Part shown: positions 1 through 8,775 of the stretch, piece by piece
Position numbering within the stretch: position 1 is the first letter of the stretch
Layout of the letters: the number at the start of each line of letters is the position of its first letter
DNA from: Pseudoxanthomonas mexicana
GTDB taxonomy: Bacteria; Pseudomonadota; Gammaproteobacteria; Xanthomonadales; Xanthomonadaceae
Direction: 5' to 3'
Assembly: GCF_001556105.1 (NCBI RefSeq)
Contig: NZ_LSIF01000009.1
Location: forward strand, 62,001-126,000
DNA length: 64,000 bases
Notes under the pieces: model-generated
The model's database searches: none
What the model saw: only the letters and a program-made list of their open reading frames with translations
Told to the model about the DNA's origin: nothing
Program-made: the position numbers and the translations under genes

Positions 1-2
1 GC

Positions 3-479
3 ACGCCCAACGCGTTCGGCGTGATGGGCTACGACGCCAACGCGCCCAAGCCGGGCAAGCGCATGCTCAGCTCGATGACGCCGACCTTCCTGGAATCGCC
101 GGACAAGGTGGCGGTGCTCGGCACGCCGGGCGGCAGCCGCATCATCACCATGGTCTTGCTGGGCGTACTCGGATACGACGCCGGCCTCGACCCGCAGGCG
201 GTCGCCGCGTTGCCGCGCTTCCACCACCAGTGGATGCCGGACCTGATCGAGATGGAAACGGACGCGCTGAGTCCGGCGACGCGGCAGACGCTCGAGGCCA
301 TGGGTCATAAATTCAAGGTCGTCGGCAACACCGCACAGGGCGGTCGCGGCTCCAGCCATGTCTGGGGCAACCTGCAGACGGTGGAGTGGGACAAGACCAC
401 CAACACCCTGCATGGCGGCAGCGATCCGCGCAATTCGGTCGGTGCGGCCAAGGTCGTCGAATCCGCCGCGACCCCCTGA
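3..479 (+). CDS. ggt: Gamma-glutamyltransferase, C-terminal part (cut by window edge)
   Basis: This is the last ~159 residues of a gamma-glutamyltransferase, an exported Ntn hydrolase that cleaves glutathione and transfers its glutamyl group. The frame is open from base 3, so the 5' end lies outside the window and this is not a pseudogene. It shows the small-subunit signatures PGKRMLSSMTPT (substrate-binding SSM loop), TPGGSRIIT (oxyanion-hole GG) and PRFHHQWMPD, and it ends in the usual SDPRN region. The catalytic threonine would be upstream of the window. The TGA at 477-479 is followed at once by a REP-like inverted repeat. Family assignment is secure; the physiological role is inferred from the family. 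Confidence 0.93.
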   Translation, partial: TPNAFGVMGYDANAPKPGKRMLSSMTPTFLESPDKVAVLGTPGGSRIITMVLLGVLGYDAGLDPQAVAALPRFHHQWMPDLIEMETDALSPATRQTLEAMGHKFKVVGNTAQGGRGSSHVWGNLQTVEWDKTTNTLHGGSDPRNSVGAAKVVESAATP

Positions 480-487
480 CCCTTCCT

Positions 488-553
488 TGTGGGAGCGACG
501 TCAGTCGCGAAAGGCAACCCGGGAGCGTCATCGCGACTGACGTCGCTCCCACA
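488..553. repeat. REP-like perfect inverted repeat, copy 1
   Basis: Two perfectly complementary 23-nt arms (488-510 and 531-553) flank a 20-nt loop. The arm core is GGGAGCGACGTCAGTCGCGA. The same core recurs at 22279-22347, and a one-letter variant family (TGTAGGAGCGACGTGAGTCG) occurs at 17281-17421. All three lie between genes. This matches the REP/BIME-type hairpins scattered through Xanthomonadaceae genomes and often mobilised by RAYT (TnpA-REP) transposases; no RAYT gene is in the window. Confidence 0.85.
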
Positions 554-566
554 GCGGATCGAGGCG

Positions 567-572
567 TAGAAT
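567..572 (+). promoter_or_regulatory. -10-like hexamer 6 nt before a start codon (leaderless candidate)
   Basis: TAGAAT ends 6 nt before the ATG at 579, and no Shine-Dalgarno sequence lies between them. If it is a true -10 element, transcription would start at or next to the A of the start codon. The REP repeat sits just upstream, and no clear -35 is seen. Confidence 0.35.
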
Positions 573-578
573 CGCACC

Positions 579-1469
579 ATGAAACTCTGGTCGCTGCTGG
601 GCAATTCCCAGAAACTCGATGGGGGCGCGATGTTCGGCAACGCGCCGCGCGCCATGTGGGAGCGGTGGTCGCCGCCGGATGCGGAGAACCGCATCGAGCT
701 GGCCTGCCGCGCGCTGCTGGCGCAACCGTTGAACGGCAAGACCGTCCTGTTCGAAACCGGCATCGGCGCGTTCTTCGAGCCGAAGATGCGCGCCCGCTTC
801 GGCGTGCAGGAAGCACGGCACGTGCTGCTGGATTCGTTGCAGGCGGCGGGCTTCTCGCACGAGGACATCGACGTGGTGGTGCTCAGCCACCTGCACTTCG
901 ATCATGCCGGCGGCCTGCTGGCGCCGTGGCAGGAGGGCAAGGCGGCGGAACTGCTGTTCCCCAACGCCACCTTCATCGTCGGTGCCGATCACTGGCAGCG
1001 CGCATTGAAGCCGCATCCTCGCGACCGCGCCAGCTTCATCCCGGAATTGCAGCCGTTGCTGGAAGCCAGCGGACGGTTGGAGCTTGTCGCCGGCGAACAT
1101 TCGGTGGCGCTCGGCGACGCCGTGCGTTTCAGCTTCAGCGATGGCCATACGCCCGGCCTGATGCTGGCGGAGATCGTCGGACCGGAGCGCATCGATGGGC
1201 AGGCGCACGGCGGCGTGGTGTTCTGCGCGGACCTGATCCCAGGCCGCTCGTGGGTGCATGTGCCCATCACCATGGGCTACGACCGCAACGCGGAACTGCT
1301 GATCGACGAGAAGCGCGCCTTCCTGGAAGACAAGCTGGCCCGCAACGTCCATCTGTTCTTCACCCACGACCCGGGCTGCGCGCTGGCGCAGGTGACCCGC
1401 GACGAGAAGGGCAAGTTCGGCGTCGCCCACGAGGTCGCCGACCTGCAGGCGCGTCCGCTGGCGGCCTGA
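579..1469 (+). CDS. MBL-fold metallo-hydrolase
   Basis: A 296-residue cytoplasmic metallo-beta-lactamase-superfamily hydrolase with no signal peptide. The dinuclear zinc motif HLHFDH is at residues 104-109 (H104, H106, D108, H109). Further family positions are visible as GADHW, the SDGHTPG loop, FCADL and the C-terminal FFTHDP. The N-terminal LDGGAMFG resembles that of lactonase-like members (AHL-lactonase/AttM group), so a lactone or ester substrate is possible, but the substrate cannot be read from sequence. It stands alone between a REP repeat and an exported hydrolase. The ATG at 579 is preceded by a -10-like hexamer rather than a ribosome-binding site. Confidence 0.85.
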   Translation: MKLWSLLGNSQKLDGGAMFGNAPRAMWERWSPPDAENRIELACRALLAQPLNGKTVLFETGIGAFFEPKMRARFGVQEARHVLLDSLQAAGFSHEDIDVVVLSHLHFDHAGGLLAPWQEGKAAELLFPNATFIVGADHWQRALKPHPRDRASFIPELQPLLEASGRLELVAGEHSVALGDAVRFSFSDGHTPGLMLAEIVGPERIDGQAHGGVVFCADLIPGRSWVHVPITMGYDRNAELLIDEKRAFLEDKLARNVHLFFTHDPGCALAQVTRDEKGKFGVAHEVADLQARPLAA

Positions 1470-1563
1470 AGTGACTTCCGGCACCTCGATCCGGTGACGA
1501 CCGGCTCCTGCCTACCCTGCCGACGGACGGCAGACTGGCCCTGTCTTCCACAGGGGTTCCGGC

Positions 1564-2400
1564 ATGAACAAGCGTTTCTTCCTCCGCGGCGCACTCGCAC
1601 TCGTGGTGTCTTCGCTGGCGATGGTGCAGGGCGCGTTCGCCGCGCCCACCGCGACCGTGCCGCTGCAGGTCTCGCCGGAGCGCGCCACCACGATGGCCGT
1701 CTGGGAGCCGGCGCAGGTACGCGGCGTGGTGCTGTTCTCCAGCGGGCATGGGTCATGGCCGGAGCGCTACGACGGTGTGCTGACCGCGTGGCGCGATGCC
1801 GGCTTCGCCGTGGTGGCGCCGCTGCACGTGGATTCGGTGAAGTATCCGGAGCGCGAGAAGTTCTCCATGCAGCAGGGCTTCGGCGAACGCCTGGCCGACA
1901 TGAAGGCGGCGAGCGCCTACGTGGCCAAGCGTTGGCCCGGTGCGCCGGTGGCCGCGGGCGGCCACAGCTACGGCACGCTGATCTCGCTGGCGCTGGGTGG
2001 CGCGATGGCCGACATGGCGCCGCTGCGCGATCCGTCAGTCGTTGCCGTGGTCGGCTACTCGTCGCCCGGCAGGATCCCCGGGCTGGTGACGCCGACCACC
2101 TATGCCTCCGTCGCGGTGCCGGTGCTGATCGTCACCGGCGACCAGGACCTGGTGCCGGGCTTCGTCACCGATGCGAAGGATCACCTGTATCCGGTGGAAA
2201 CCGCGCCGGCTGGCGGCAAGGTCGCGCTGGTGCTGGCGGGCGGCAGCCACAACCTGATCGGCGGGGAACCGGGCGCGCTCTACGAGCGGGCTCGCGATGT
2301 CGGCACGGCGTTCCTTCAGGCTGAACTGCTGAGGGATGCCGCGGCAACGAAGACATTGGCGGCGGAAGACGCGGAAACCGAGCGCTGGGTCCGCCGCTGA
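1564..2400 (+). CDS. Exported alpha/beta hydrolase
   Basis: A 278-residue protein with a Sec signal peptide (hydrophobic LALVVSSLAMVQG, predicted cleavage after AFA near residue 26). The mature part has an alpha/beta-hydrolase fold. The nucleophile elbow is GGHSYG with S135, the acid is probably D195 in TGDQD, and the histidine is probably H229 in GGSHN. It resembles dienelactone-hydrolase or chlorophyllase-like enzymes of unknown substrate. AGGGG upstream of the ATG serves as ribosome-binding site. It converges on upp with only 10 nt between the stop codons. Confidence 0.8.
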   Translation: MNKRFFLRGALALVVSSLAMVQGAFAAPTATVPLQVSPERATTMAVWEPAQVRGVVLFSSGHGSWPERYDGVLTAWRDAGFAVVAPLHVDSVKYPEREKFSMQQGFGERLADMKAASAYVAKRWPGAPVAAGGHSYGTLISLALGGAMADMAPLRDPSVVAVVGYSSPGRIPGLVTPTTYASVAVPVLIVTGDQDLVPGFVTDAKDHLYPVETAPAGGKVALVLAGGSHNLIGGEPGALYERARDVGTAFLQAELLRDAAATKTLAAEDAETERWVRR

Positions 2401-2410
2401 GCGTGGACCC

Positions 2411-3043
2411 TCAGCCGATCCGCGTACCGAAGATGCGGTCGCCCGCATCGCCCAGGCCGGGCAGGATGTAGCCCTTGTCGTTGAGGCGCTCGTCGATGGC
2501 GGCGGTGTAGACCTCGACATCGGGATGCGCCGCTTCCAGTGCCTTGAGGCCTTCGGGTGCGGCGACCAGGAAGATGCCCTTGATCCGCTTCGCGCCCGCA
2601 CGCTTGAGCATGTCGATGGTGGCGATGAGTGTACCGCCGGTGGCGAGCATGGGATCGAGGATCAGCGCATCGCGTTCTTCCAGTCGCCCGGTGAGCTTCT
2701 CGAAGTAAGGCACCGGCTGCAGCGTTTCCTCGTCGCGTTGCAGGCCGACCACGCTGACGCGCGCGGTGGGGATCAATGCCAGCACGCCCGGCAGCATGCC
2801 GAGGCCGGCGCGCAGGATCGGGACCAGGGTGATCTTCGCGCCGGCGATCTTCTTCACCTGCACCGGACCGGCCCAGCCCGCCATCGTCTCGGTGGTCAGT
2901 TCGAGATCGGCGGTGGCCTCGTACGCGAGCAGCGTGCCGAGTTCGGTGACCAGTTCGCGGAAGTCCTTGGTGTTGAGGCCGGCATTGCGCAGCAAGCCGA
3001 TCTTGTGTTGCACGAGGGGATGGCGGACTTCGACGGTTTTCAT
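2411..3043 (-). CDS. upp: Uracil phosphoribosyltransferase
   Basis: Converts uracil and PRPP to UMP in pyrimidine salvage; cytosolic. The 210-residue length is normal for the family (E. coli 208). The PRPP-binding loop reads DPMLATGGT, and the uracil-binding C-terminus contains [15 protein letters not shown]. The N-terminal [13 protein letters not shown] is also typical. Single gene on the minus strand; the start at 3043 is the only ATG consistent with the family N-terminus. Confidence 0.97.
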   Translation of the reverse strand: MKTVEVRHPLVQHKIGLLRNAGLNTKDFRELVTELGTLLAYEATADLELTTETMAGWAGPVQVKKIAGAKITLVPILRAGLGMLPGVLALIPTARVSVVGLQRDEETLQPVPYFEKLTGRLEERDALILDPMLATGGTLIATIDMLKRAGAKRIKGIFLVAAPEGLKALEAAHPDVEVYTAAIDERLNDKGYILPGLGDAGDRIFGTRIG

Positions 3044-3105
3044 GGGGATGGCACGCGGGGGGACCTGGCTAGCTTACGGCATGACGGCAGCCCGGCAGGA
3101 ACGCG

Positions 3106-3130
3106 AAAGGCCGGCAAACGAGCCGGCCTT
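3106..3130 (-). terminator. Rho-independent terminator of the TonB receptor gene
   Basis: An AAGGCCGGC stem with a 6-nt loop and its complement lies 27 nt beyond the stop codon of the minus-strand receptor gene. On that strand the stem is followed by TTT, a short U-tract. Confidence 0.65.
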
Positions 3131-3156
3131 CCGCATGCCCGCCTGTCCCGGGCAGG

Positions 3157-5985
3157 TCAGAACTTGTAGCTGACGCCTCCCAGCCAGGAGCGGCCAAAGC
3201 TCTCCATTTCCAGTACGCGATTGCGGGTGCCCTGGAAGCGGACCTGCTTGGTGTCGCCGATGTTGTTGACCTCGGCGAACAGCCGCCACTGCTTGTTGAT
3301 GCTGTAGCTGGCGGAGAAATCCAGGCTCGCGCGCGCGCCCCAATAGACGTCCAGTGCGGGATTGCTGATGTCGAACGACTGGATGAACTGGGAGCGGTAG
3401 TTGTAGGCCAGTCGCGTGTTGAAGCCGTACTTCTCATACGTCAGCGCCGCATTGTAGTTGGTGCGCGACGTGCCGGGCAGCTCGGTCGACCCCAAGCCGA
3501 AGGGAAGCTCGGCGCTGGACTTGGCGTAGGTGTAGTTGGCATACACACCGAGACCGGACAATGCGCCCGGCAGATTGTCGAACGTCTGTTGCCAGGTCAG
3601 CTCCGCGCCACGCAGCATCCCGCTGGAGCCATTCTCGGCTCGCGTGACCTTGCGGGTGTAGTTGGTGCCGCCCACGGTGACGGTCTCGTTGCGGCTGGCG
3701 ACGAACAGCGGATCATTGATGCGCTTGTAGAACAAGGCAGCAGAGATCAGGCCCAGTGGACGAAGATAGTGTTCGTACGAGAGGTCGAAGTTGTGTGCGT
3801 AGGCGGCCTTGACGTCAGGATTTCCTTCGGCGACATCCGAGGCCTCGGTTTCGCCGACGATGCGGTAGGGAGCCGTGTGCATGAAGTCAGGCCGGTTCAG
3901 GCCGGTCGAATACGCTGCCCGCAGCACACTGTCCGGACTCAGCTCGTAGCGGAAGTGAAGGCTGGGCAGGAGATCGTCATAGCGGCGGCTGGCACGGCGC
4001 GGGATCAGCTCTTCGGTAACCGAGTTGAACTGCACGGCACGTCCTTCCAGGGTGGTGCGCTCGTAACGGACGCCGGCGATCATGGTCAGCGGTCCCCAGT
4101 TGGCGTCCAGGCGGACATAGCCGGCACGCACGTCTTCCTGGGCGCTGTAGTCGGCCGTGACCGAGTCCGCCAGCAAGCGCTGATGGTTGGCGCTGTTGCG
4201 CAACGGCCCGGCGTAGTTGGAGAAGATATCGCGACAGAAGCGGCGGCCGGCCAGGAAGTAGCCGAAATTGTTGGACACGCCGCTGCACAGCATGTCCGAC
4301 ATGGTGACGCCCAGCGCATTGAAGTCGGTGGCCGAGCCATTGCGGTAGCGCTCGTCATCGAACATCTTGTCGCGCGAGCGCGAACGCACGCCAAACTGGA
4401 TGCTGCCACTGTCGCCAAGGAAGCTCTGCTGGCGTTCGGCGTCGAAGCGTACGCCGGTTTCGGTCTCCTCGTTGTATTCGAACCGCTCGTTCAGGCGGCG
4501 AAAGGCGAACCAGCCTTCGGGCAGGTTGACCCCGGTGGCGGGCGCATCGGCGCGGCCGAGGATCGCCCAGGTCGGAAAGTCGTAGTTGGTGTAGTCGTAG
4601 CGCATCTGCGGTCTGACGGTCGACCGGAAGATGAACTGATCGCGCGGGTCCGTGGTCTTGGTCGCTTTGCTCTGCGAGAGCTGCCAGTCGAACTTCCAGT
4701 CGTCGCCTACGAAGTGTTCGCCACCCAGGTTGTAGGTGCGGATGCTCTTGTCGTAGGTGCGTTCACGCAGCTCCTTGTCGAAGGTGGCGCGCGCCTGGCC
4801 GGTGGTCTCGTTGGAGGTGGCCGCGAAATTGTCCAGGGTGATGATCAGATTGTCGCGGAATTCGCGATCCTTGAAGTTGGCATCCGACGCGACGAAGTAC
4901 ACCAGGTTGCCTGGATCGATACGGTAGTCGAAACGTCCGGTAAGGCCGGTGCGGGTCCGCGTGCCCTCGTAGTCCTTGATCTGGATTTCCGTAGGCGCGA
5001 AGCCACCGGCGATGGCGCTGTAGAGGGTCTCGACATTGTCGGTGAAGCGCCCCTGCTTGCTGTAGGAACCGGAGAACAGGACGCCAATGTTCTTGTCGGC
5101 GCCGAATCGCTGGCCGATCGTGGCGTTGTAGCGTTCGTTGTCACCGCCGCCCAGTTGGTACTGGCCCATCGCGGCCGATGCCCTCAACGTCATTCCATCG
5201 CGGTCCAACGCGCTCTGCGTGCGGATATTGATATTGCCGCCGATGGCGTCGCCATCCATGTCGGGCGTGATCGCCTTGGTCACCTCAAGGGCGGCGATCA
5301 CGTCGGACGGGATCGTATCCAGTTCCACGCCGCGGCTGGTGCCATCCGGGTTGGCCAGCGGAACGCCATCCAGAGAGACCGTGGTGTATTCCTTCGGGGC
5401 GCCGCGGACGGTCACGTAGCGGCCTTCGCCCTGGTCGCGCTCGATGGACACGCCCGGGATACGCTGGGTCGACTCGGCGATGTTGTTGTCGGGGAACTGG
5501 CCCAGCAGATCCGCCGACACCACGTTGACGTAATTGGTCGAAGAGCGCTGCTGGTTGAGTGCCATCGCCTGAGCGTCGCGCATCGCGCGGACTTCGATGC
5601 GGTCCAACTCGGTCGCGCCCGGTGCGCCGGCGGTGCTGCGAAGGACCACGTCCACGCTGGCATGCTTGCCCGCGCCGATCTCGACGTCGATCTCCTGCGG
5701 CTGGTAGCCGATGTAGTCCACTGCGAGGCGATACTTTCCCGGGCTGAGTCCGGCAATGCGGAAACTGCCGTCGCGCTCCGTGGTGGTCTGGAAGCCATTG
5801 AGCGTGACGCGCGCACCGTCCAGGTAGACGCCGCGCGCGGCCTCTTTCACTTGACCGGTGACAATGCCGGATGCGCCTTCGGCAAGTACGGTCGTTGCAC
5901 CTTGCTGCGCGTGCGCCGCCTGGGCGGCGGTGAGGGCGAGCACGGCAGCGATTGCCGTGGTAATGGCGGAATGTCTGCAGTTCAT
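3157..5985 (-). CDS. TonB-dependent receptor (Xanthomonas/Caulobacter type)
   Basis: A 942-residue outer-membrane active transporter. Domains in order: signal peptide (~1-26, cleavage after AHA), a carboxypeptidase-regulatory-like beta domain (~35-115; GIVTGQVKEAARGVYLDGAR and the YRLAVDYIGY strand), the plug (~130-270; QRIPGVSIERDQGEG, VTVRGAP, DGDAIGGNINI), then a beta-barrel ending in the terminal phenylalanine SYKF. The plug wording fits the TonB-Xanth-Caul subfamily, which imports diverse substrates rather than only iron-siderophores. It diverges from a phytase-like lipoprotein and two other phosphate-releasing enzymes, so an inositol phosphate or phosphorylated ligand is a reasonable inference, not proven. 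The N-terminal extension shows no obvious FecA-type signalling domain. Confidence 0.92.
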   Translation of the reverse strand: MNCRHSAITTAIAAVLALTAAQAAHAQQGATTVLAEGASGIVTGQVKEAARGVYLDGARVTLNGFQTTTERDGSFRIAGLSPGKYRLAVDYIGYQPQEIDVEIGAGKHASVDVVLRSTAGAPGATELDRIEVRAMRDAQAMALNQQRSSTNYVNVVSADLLGQFPDNNIAESTQRIPGVSIERDQGEGRYVTVRGAPKEYTTVSLDGVPLANPDGTSRGVELDTIPSDVIAALEVTKAITPDMDGDAIGGNINIRTQSALDRDGMTLRASAAMGQYQLGGGDNERYNATIGQRFGADKNIGVLFSGSYSKQGRFTDNVETLYSAIAGGFAPTEIQIKDYEGTRTRTGLTGRFDYRIDPGNLVYFVASDANFKDREFRDNLIITLDNFAATSNETTGQARATFDKELRERTYDKSIRTYNLGGEHFVGDDWKFDWQLSQSKATKTTDPRDQFIFRSTVRPQMRYDYTNYDFPTWAILGRADAPATGVNLPEGWFAFRRLNERFEYNEETETGVRFDAERQQSFLGDSGSIQFGVRSRSRDKMFDDERYRNGSATDFNALGVTMSDMLCSGVSNNFGYFLAGRRFCRDIFSNYAGPLRNSANHQRLLADSVTADYSAQEDVRAGYVRLDANWGPLTMIAGVRYERTTLEGRAVQFNSVTEELIPRRASRRYDDLLPSLHFRYELSPDSVLRAAYSTGLNRPDFMHTAPYRIVGETEASDVAEGNPDVKAAYAHNFDLSYEHYLRPLGLISAALFYKRINDPLFVASRNETVTVGGTNYTRKVTRAENGSSGMLRGAELTWQQTFDNLPGALSGLGVYANYTYAKSSAELPFGLGSTELPGTSRTNYNAALTYEKYGFNTRLAYNYRSQFIQSFDISNPALDVYWGARASLDFSASYSINKQWRLFAEVNNIGDTKQVRFQGTRNRVLEMESFGRSWLGGVSYKF

Positions 5986-6163
5986 GGGTGGGTTGGTCGC
6001 TGTGGGTAGAGAAAGTGGGCACGGTCATGCCGCGCGGCATAACGGAATCTTTCTTCACGAATGTTTCATTGCCATGAATCCGCGATCTATCGTCTTCGTG
6101 TTGTCATGCTCGAAGACAACCAAGCCGTTGGATTCGATGCGCCGTGGGGCGGCCACCATGCAA

Positions 6164-6192
6164 GCGTCATGCGGCAGAAATAATTCGGTCAT
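6164..6192 (+). promoter_or_regulatory. Possible PhoB-type half-sites before the phytase-like gene
   Basis: GCGTCAT (6164-6170) and CGGTCAT (6186-6192) are 22 bp apart with a degenerate CAGAAAT at the middle 11-bp position (6175-6181). They resemble repeated CTGTCAT half-sites of Pho boxes. The last one ends 48 bp before the ATG at 6240, nearly the same distance as a similar pair before the PiT operon. The rest of the 5986-6239 divergent region holds an imperfect inverted repeat (GTCTTCG/CGAAGAC, 6092-6117) and a good ribosome-binding site. This is a weak motif match. Confidence 0.3.
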
Positions 6193-6239
6193 AGCATCCG
6201 CGCTCGTGCAGGACGTCCGTGCCTTGGAGAAGGGTCTCT

Positions 6240-7367
6240 ATGAAGTTGCGTGTCGGTATCGTGGCAACCTGTCTCATGCTTGCCGGCTGTGGTGAACGAA
6301 CGGCGGTTGATCGAGAGCCCGACACCCGTGTCGCCGTCACGCCGGATGCGCCCAGTACGCCCGACACGCGCGACATCCCGGTGATCCAGGAAGTCCTGCT
6401 GACGCCGATGACGCCGTCCGACAACATCGATTCGCCCGCGTCGTGGACGACGGTCGACGGTCAGCGCTGGCTGATCGCCACGGCGAAGGCGACCGACAGG
6501 CTGGTGGTGTACGACGGCCAGACCGGTGCGCATCTGCGCAATGTCGGTGCGACCGGCAAGGGTGCGGGCCAGTTCAAGCGGCCGAACGGCATCGCCGTGG
6601 TGGACGACCTGGTGTTCGTGGTCGAGCGCGACAACCATCGCGTGCAGGTGCTGTCGCTGCCGGCGTTCAAGCACGTGCAGACCTTCGCCGCCGAGCAGTT
6701 GCAGAAGCCCTATGGCCTGTGGATCAACAAGGCCGGCAACGGCTACCAGGTCTACGTCACCGATGCCTACATGGCGGCCGAGGACGCGCAGGGCGAAGAC
6801 ATCCTGCCGCCGCTGGACCAGTTGGACAAACGCGTGTGGCGCTTCGACGTCGCGCGCCATGGTGATGCGCTGGTAGCGAAGACGATCGGCAGCTTCGGCG
6901 ACGCCACGGCCGACGGCGCACTGCGCGTGGTCGAATCGATCTGGGGCGACCCGGCCAACGACCGCCTGCTGATCGCCGAGGAAGACGAGACCTACGCCAA
7001 CGAGCTGAAGGTTTACGACCTGGCCGGCAAGTACGCCGGCAAGACCATCGGCCGTGGTGTGTTCAAGGCGCAGTCCGAAGGCATCATGCTGAAGACCTGC
7101 GGCGACGGCAGCGGCTGGTGGCTGACGACGGAGCAGGGCAAGGGCCGCACGGTGTTCCACCTGTTCGACCGCAAGACGCTGGCGCATACCGGCGCGGTGA
7201 CCGGCGCGCAGGTCGCCAATACCGATGGCATCTGGCTGGACGCGTCCACGTCCGAGCGGTTCCCCGAAGGCGTGCTGTACGCCGTGCACGACGACCAGGG
7301 CGTCGTCGCCTTCGATTGGCGCGACATCGCCAAGGCACTGTCGCTTCCGGTGTGCCAGGCACCATGA
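6240..7367 (+). CDS. Beta-propeller phytase-like lipoprotein
   Basis: A 375-residue lipoprotein: the signal sequence ends in lipobox LAGC with the acylated Cys at residue 17. The rest is a beta-propeller resembling BPP-type 3-phytases: DNIDSPASW near the start, DRLVVYDGQTGAHLRNV, ESIWGDPANDRLLIAEED, QSEGIML and NTDGIWLD followed by FPEGVLYAVHDDQG. Such enzymes release phosphate from phytate with calcium. The AAGGG ribosome-binding site 5 nt before ATG 6240 fixes the start, although the frame opens upstream. Its stop overlaps the next gene by 4 nt (ATGA), so it is translationally coupled to the metallophosphoesterase. An NHL-type propeller without activity is the alternative. Confidence 0.75.
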   Translation: MKLRVGIVATCLMLAGCGERTAVDREPDTRVAVTPDAPSTPDTRDIPVIQEVLLTPMTPSDNIDSPASWTTVDGQRWLIATAKATDRLVVYDGQTGAHLRNVGATGKGAGQFKRPNGIAVVDDLVFVVERDNHRVQVLSLPAFKHVQTFAAEQLQKPYGLWINKAGNGYQVYVTDAYMAAEDAQGEDILPPLDQLDKRVWRFDVARHGDALVAKTIGSFGDATADGALRVVESIWGDPANDRLLIAEEDETYANELKVYDLAGKYAGKTIGRGVFKAQSEGIMLKTCGDGSGWWLTTEQGKGRTVFHLFDRKTLAHTGAVTGAQVANTDGIWLDASTSERFPEGVLYAVHDDQGVVAFDWRDIAKALSLPVCQAP

Positions 7368-8746
7368 CGAATCCAGGGCGAGTGATGCGGCAGGGCCTGC
7401 TGGCCGCGCTGCTGCTGGGGGCCTGCGCAGCGGCAAGTGCGCAGGACGCGGCAGCGCGCCAGCCGGAGCCGAACACGCGCGTGCCGAAGGGCGTGATGCG
7501 CTACGCGCCGACGGGGTTCCCTGACCGCATCGTGGCGTCGCCGGCGCAGGAGGCGTCCACCGGCATCGCGGTCGCCTGGCGCACGGCGGCCACGGTCAGC
7601 GCGCCGTTGCTGGAGATCGTCGTCGCCGGGGATTCGCCCGACATGGGCGAGCCGCGCCGCATCATGGCCACCAGTACGCTGCTGAAGACCGAGAACGGCA
7701 ATGCGCACCATCATCGCGTCGACGTGGGGGCATTGCAGCCGGATACGCTGTACGCCTGGCGCGTGCAGGGCGACCGTACGTGGAGTGCCTGGCACCATAC
7801 ACGCACGGCGGCGAAGGCGTCCGGGCCACTGACGCTGCTGTACTTCGGCGATACCCAGAACAAGAACGTCAGCCTGACCACCCGCGTGGTGCGGGAGGCG
7901 ATGCGCTACGCACCCGATGCACGGCTGGCGTTGTATGCCGGTGACCTGGTCAGCGGCGGCGATGGCGAGGACGACAACGAGTGGGGCGAGTGGTTCGAGG
8001 CGAACGAAACGTTGCCGACCTCGCTGGTCGTCGCGCCGGCGCCGGGCAACCACGAGTACTTCGAGGAATTCGAGGACACGCCACAGGAGCGTCGCGTGCT
8101 GGGCGCGCACTGGCCGGTGACGTTCGCGCTGCCGGGCAACGGCGTGGCACAGGCGCGGCGCACGACATACTGGTTCGACTACCAGGATGTGCGCGTCGTG
8201 GTGATCGACGGTACCTCCGCGCTCGACCTGGGCACGGCAGAAGCGCAGGCCGCGTGGCTGGACCAGGCATTGGCGTCGAATCCGCACCGCTGGAGCATCG
8301 TGATGACGCACCAGCCGTTCTTCTCGCCGCGCGAGGGTCGCGACAACGTGGCGTTGCGCCGGCACCTGCTGCCGGTGATCCGCAAGCACCAGGTCGACCT
8401 GGTGCTGCAGGGTCATGACCACGTATACGGCCGCCTGAAGAGTCCGCCACCGGTGTTCGTGGTGTCGGTCACCGGCGCCAAGCAGTACCGGTTGTCGGAC
8501 GAAGCCCGCAAGACGATGCGCCCGGTCGCCGAGGACACGCAGCTGTTCCAGGTGTTGCGCTTCGATGGTCCACGCCTGCGCTATGAAGCGCGCACGGCCA
8601 CAGGCCGCCTCTACGATGCCTTCGAGCTGGTCGATGACGGCGCGAACGGCAAGCAGCTGATCGAACGCACGGAAGGCCGCATCGAAGCACGCGCATGCGC
8701 CCGCACCGAAACCCTCAAGGGTCGCGCCGACCGGTGCTGGGAATGA
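7364..8746 (+). CDS. Exported purple-acid-phosphatase-like metallophosphoesterase
   Basis: A 460-residue secreted enzyme: signal peptide MRQGLLAALLLGACAAASAQ (after a short lead from the ATG at 7364; ATG 7385 is the alternative start), an N-terminal fibronectin-III-like domain (~52-150), then a calcineurin-like phosphatase domain. Metal-ligand motifs in order are FGDTQ (~161), GDLVSGGD (193-200), GNHEY (228-232), MTHQP (H316) and GHDHVYGR (350-357). This order is that of purple acid phosphatases, which hydrolyse phosphomonoesters. It overlaps the phytase-like gene by 4 nt and precedes an exported pyrophosphatase, suggesting stepwise dephosphorylation outside the cytoplasm. Confidence 0.85.
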   Translation: MTNPGRVMRQGLLAALLLGACAAASAQDAAARQPEPNTRVPKGVMRYAPTGFPDRIVASPAQEASTGIAVAWRTAATVSAPLLEIVVAGDSPDMGEPRRIMATSTLLKTENGNAHHHRVDVGALQPDTLYAWRVQGDRTWSAWHHTRTAAKASGPLTLLYFGDTQNKNVSLTTRVVREAMRYAPDARLALYAGDLVSGGDGEDDNEWGEWFEANETLPTSLVVAPAPGNHEYFEEFEDTPQERRVLGAHWPVTFALPGNGVAQARRTTYWFDYQDVRVVVIDGTSALDLGTAEAQAAWLDQALASNPHRWSIVMTHQPFFSPREGRDNVALRRHLLPVIRKHQVDLVLQGHDHVYGRLKSPPPVFVVSVTGAKQYRLSDEARKTMRPVAEDTQLFQVLRFDGPRLRYEARTATGRLYDAFELVDDGANGKQLIERTEGRIEARACARTETLKGRADRCWE

Positions 8747-8775
8747 AGCGTTCTACTCTCCACAGGAAATTCCAC

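Noticed and set aside
3..479. Truncated ggt as a pseudogene
   Set aside because: The frame is open to the first base of the window, so the missing part is simply outside it.
579..1469. MBL protein as a quorum-quenching AHL lactonase
   Set aside because: The fold and zinc motif fit, but substrate-specific residues cannot be judged from sequence alone, and no quorum-sensing genes are nearby.
3589..6009. Plus-strand open frame of ~800 codons
   Set aside because: Complete antisense of the TonB receptor, which has a signal peptide, plug and terminal Phe.
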